A DNA stretch of 32,272 bases, taken from assembly GCA_002077045.2 (NCBI GenBank), contig KZ111150.1:1107169-1139440 (forward strand), read 5' to 3'. A program made the position numbers and the translations under genes. This document shows, piece by piece, positions 30,006-32,272 of the stretch; position 1 is the stretch's first letter; every line of letters starts with the position of its first letter. A model generated the notes under the pieces. The model made no database searches. It saw only the letters and a list, made by a program, of their open reading frames with translations, and had not been told where the DNA came from. Origin of the DNA: Rachicladosporium sp. CCFEE 5018 (Eukaryota; Ascomycota; Dothideomycetes; Cladosporiales; Cladosporiaceae).

Positions 30006-31695
30006 GTTCTGGGCCAAAGGGCCTGAACCAACGTCTGAGACAGCGCGCCTTTTCATCAGTCCGCTCGCGTTGTTGAGGTGCTATGTTACTGCCTCTATGC
30101 GAGCCTGACTTTCTTCATAGCCTCGCGGGGGCGGGCGCTCGGGTGGAAGCATGGGAGCGATCCAGACATTGGAAATGGGCGATGGCCCCCTCACGGTTCG
30201 ACGGCTCGACAAGCCAGTCTGTAGTCAGCGATGGTGGAGGTCAGGGAGGTGCCCGAGGCAGCTTCCGCTCCCTACAAGTCAGAGGGTCTTGATGCTGGCC
30301 GGGAGTGTCGTCTCACTGTCGCTTTCCCTTTGGAAGAGGTCACGGCTTCTGCGACGTACATGCCTGCACCGACCGGTTTCTCTCCACAATGCTCCAACTA
30401 GATCTCCTATTGTCACTGCGGGTTGGGTCTAATCTGCAAGCGGGAGGTGCTCGCGTTTGGCCAGACATGGAGAGGAGTAGAGCTACCTCGACATGCCCGA
30501 GCATTACCTTCAATCGATGGCTGGGTCGTTCGGAAGCTTATTCACGTGTTTCCGTCGATTCCACGTGCTGCGCCAGCGACTAGTGGTACAAAGCGTAGTC
30601 AGCATGTCAGCTTCTGCCGCCCCCATGCAGGTTCAACAGCCCTACGGCGGCGACTGACAACCTGCCGTCCACGCAGGGATAGCTGCTGTAGTATAGAGGG
30701 GCCAAAGCAGAGCCCGATTGCATGTGAAGCCGAGTCTCAGGCGTGGGCTGATCGAGCTTGGTACTGGGCTGAATTGAGTGCGTTGACGCGACAATAGTGA
30801 TGAGGTGAGGAAGTATGCCAAGTCCTGGCCGATCAGTGCCGCATGTAGCATGCGATTCTCGTAATTGCATGTGTAGAAGGTGGAGAAGTGAGAGCCAGTC
30901 CACAAGCGCCGCGTTGCTCTGTGTTTCACCCTGGTGCTGAGTGTGTGATTGGCGCGGTCCGGTGAGGCAGTAGGATGGGCTGACACCTGACCAACACATC
31001 GATACTGCAGAATTCACTTCTCCAGCCTACCCTCGCACCTCCCTCAATTGATCGATACTCCCGGTTTTTGAAGTATCGGATTCAAAGGATTGTAGGACTG
31101 CCTCAATCAAAGTTGACTGTAGCCGCTGGCATCAAACGATCGTAGTCCGCGCGGCTACCGGTCAAAACGCTCCGCACGTACCCTGCATCATCAATCTACA
31201 GCGGAAGGCTTGGAGACTACGACTCCACGAGGCCAATCTTCTGCAATCTACAAACCAGCATCTGGGCCGAAACTGCATATCACACCAACTGCATATCCCG
31301 GAGAACTCGCTACCACACCGACGACCCGTGGAGAAGAACGATCGACTTCCCGCAGTCAGCGCGTTAGCTTTAAAGCATTTGACGTAGTACATCCATACTA
31401 CTGTGCCTCTCGCAAGTGTCACAAGAGGCCGCATTCTAAGCGTTATACGCACAATCTCTGCGAATTAGCTGTGATCTAACGAGGGAAGTACTACTCATAG
31501 CCATCGAGCGGGACCACAGTACTGCATAGACACGAGCGCCCCCTCCACCTGAAACACCATACCCACTCACTCGGGCTCGACACCAATACCCAGGCTGTCA
31601 AGAGGTCTTGTACCTCTTCGACGGCCGCTTCCAATTGCTAGCCCACCGTGGCTCAACTACCGGACCTCAGCACTCCCCCTCCCACCCGCTCAGAC
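30006..31695. other. Long region upstream of the MAPKK gene (copy B)
   Basis: Counterpart of 13020-14711, with the same gradient: diverged near the parvulin, highly conserved toward the MAPKK, and an identical block at 30828-31011. The 171-codon frame of copy A is broken here, which argues against a gene. Confidence 0.6.
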
Positions 31696-32272
31696 ATGGC
31701 CTCCCCAGTCCCTCTCCTACGGCCACCAATACCCGGCTCCAGGCCCAACTCGGCGAAGCCACCTCGACTCGGTCTCGCTATACCCGCCTCACCGAACGCA
31801 CGACCAGTGAACAGTGCTGCGGCTCCGCCGATGTCAGAGAGCTCAGCACTCCCACCGCTGAAGATCCCCTCACGTCAAGCACCGCCGAAGCTTAGCCTGG
31901 CAACACCAATGGGTAATGTGCAAACACCACAGACACAAGAGAATGCTCAAGCGAAGCGGAGACTACCTCCACTGCAAATGCCTGGTGGTGGACTCGGTTT
32001 AAGCGCGAGCGGGGGCAGCAGCGATGACAGCGCCCATAGCCGAACGAACAGTTTCGGTCAAAGTAACCACGGTGGAAGCGTCAGCACAACATCCTCGTAC
32101 TCCGCGTTGAACTTCGCGGAGATGCTGCGGAATCCCAATGATCCCGAGTCAGCAGCTGGGTCGCTCTACAGTAGCAGCAGTGCACACTCCGGAGGTGTGG
32201 GCATGGAGAGGGAGAACAGCATGCAGGGGCTACCGGATCTGGAGAAGCTGAGCTTGGAAAAGGGACGGCCAC
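31696..32272 (+). CDS. MKK1/MKK2-type MAP kinase kinase, N-terminal fragment (copy B)
   Basis: 192 codons from the ATG at 31696 to the end of the window, stopping at the same base as copy A. The same landmarks are present (PVPLLRPPIPG, LSLATPMG, LPDLEKLSLEKGRP). Very few residue changes were seen (for example Thr to Ser in MSESSALPP), and the last 100 nt are identical to copy A. The kinase domain is absent because the sequence stops. Confidence 0.75.
   Translation, partial: MASPVPLLRPPIPGSRPNSAKPPRLGLAIPASPNARPVNSAAAPPMSESSALPPLKIPSRQAPPKLSLATPMGNVQTPQTQENAQAKRRLPPLQMPGGGLGLSASGGSSDDSAHSRTNSFGQSNHGGSVSTTSSYSALNFAEMLRNPNDPESAAGSLYSSSSAHSGGVGMERENSMQGLPDLEKLSLEKGRP

Larger units (their letters stand above)
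17004..32272. repeat. Copy B of the ~15 kb duplicated gene block
   Basis: This is the second copy of the block, on the contig that begins at 15389. It carries 1.6 kb more of the transcription factor gene than copy A. It ends at the same base of the kinase gene at which copy A meets the N gap. Gene order, strands and intron positions match copy A throughout. The main coding difference I see is a 2-bp deletion in the membrane protein gene near 26965. Confidence 0.97.

Noticed and set aside
1..32272. Genuine ancient tandem segmental duplication
   Set aside because: Not excluded, but the 100-N join and the identical 100-nt contig tails make an assembly origin of the adjacency more likely.

Overview
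The window is fungal nuclear DNA, most likely from a filamentous ascomycete of the Dothideomycetes. The evidence is protein genes with short 55-64 nt introns (GT...AG, with CTGAC/CTAAT-like branch sites), a Zn2Cys6 regulator, a fungal catalase-peroxidase, a DUF3602 protein and the N-terminus of a cell-wall-integrity type MAP kinase kinase. A species with a duplicated or hybrid genome, such as the black yeast Hortaea werneckii, would fit, but that name is a guess.

The layout is one ~15 kb gene block present twice in the same orientation. Copy A is 1-15288. A run of exactly 100 N follows (15289-15388). The second contig is 15389-32272, and its part from 17004 onward is copy B. The copies are collinear gene for gene and differ by scattered substitutions and small indels. 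Both contigs stop at the same base of the kinase gene, and the last 100 nt of each are identical. This looks like two homeologous or allelic contigs that merge in an assembly graph and were scaffolded end to end, rather than a proven tandem duplication.

Gene order in each copy, left to right: Zn2Cys6 transcription factor (-); DUF1295 / steroid-5-alpha-reductase-like membrane protein (-); an unrecognised 205-residue protein (+); a small secreted eight-cysteine peptide precursor (-); DUF3602 GRGGAGN-repeat protein (-), head to head with catalase-peroxidase katG (+); a multipass membrane protein (+); an NAD(P)-dependent extended-SDR reductase (-); a PIN4/Par14-type parvulin prolyl isomerase (+); and the N-terminus of an MKK1/MKK2-type MAPKK (+). 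I rebuilt the spliced models by hand from splice signals and reading phase. Splicing changes the C-terminus of the secreted peptide and of the membrane protein.

This is not an obvious functional cluster. Themes are oxidative stress (katG), TOR-related signalling (DUF3602/PAR32 family), cell-wall signalling (MAPKK) and protein folding (parvulin). No transposons, rRNA, convincing tRNA or CRISPR were seen. The best leads are the assembly junction, the Kex2-type eight-cysteine peptide, a 2-bp frameshift in the copy-B membrane protein gene, and possible alternative N-termini on katG and the parvulin.
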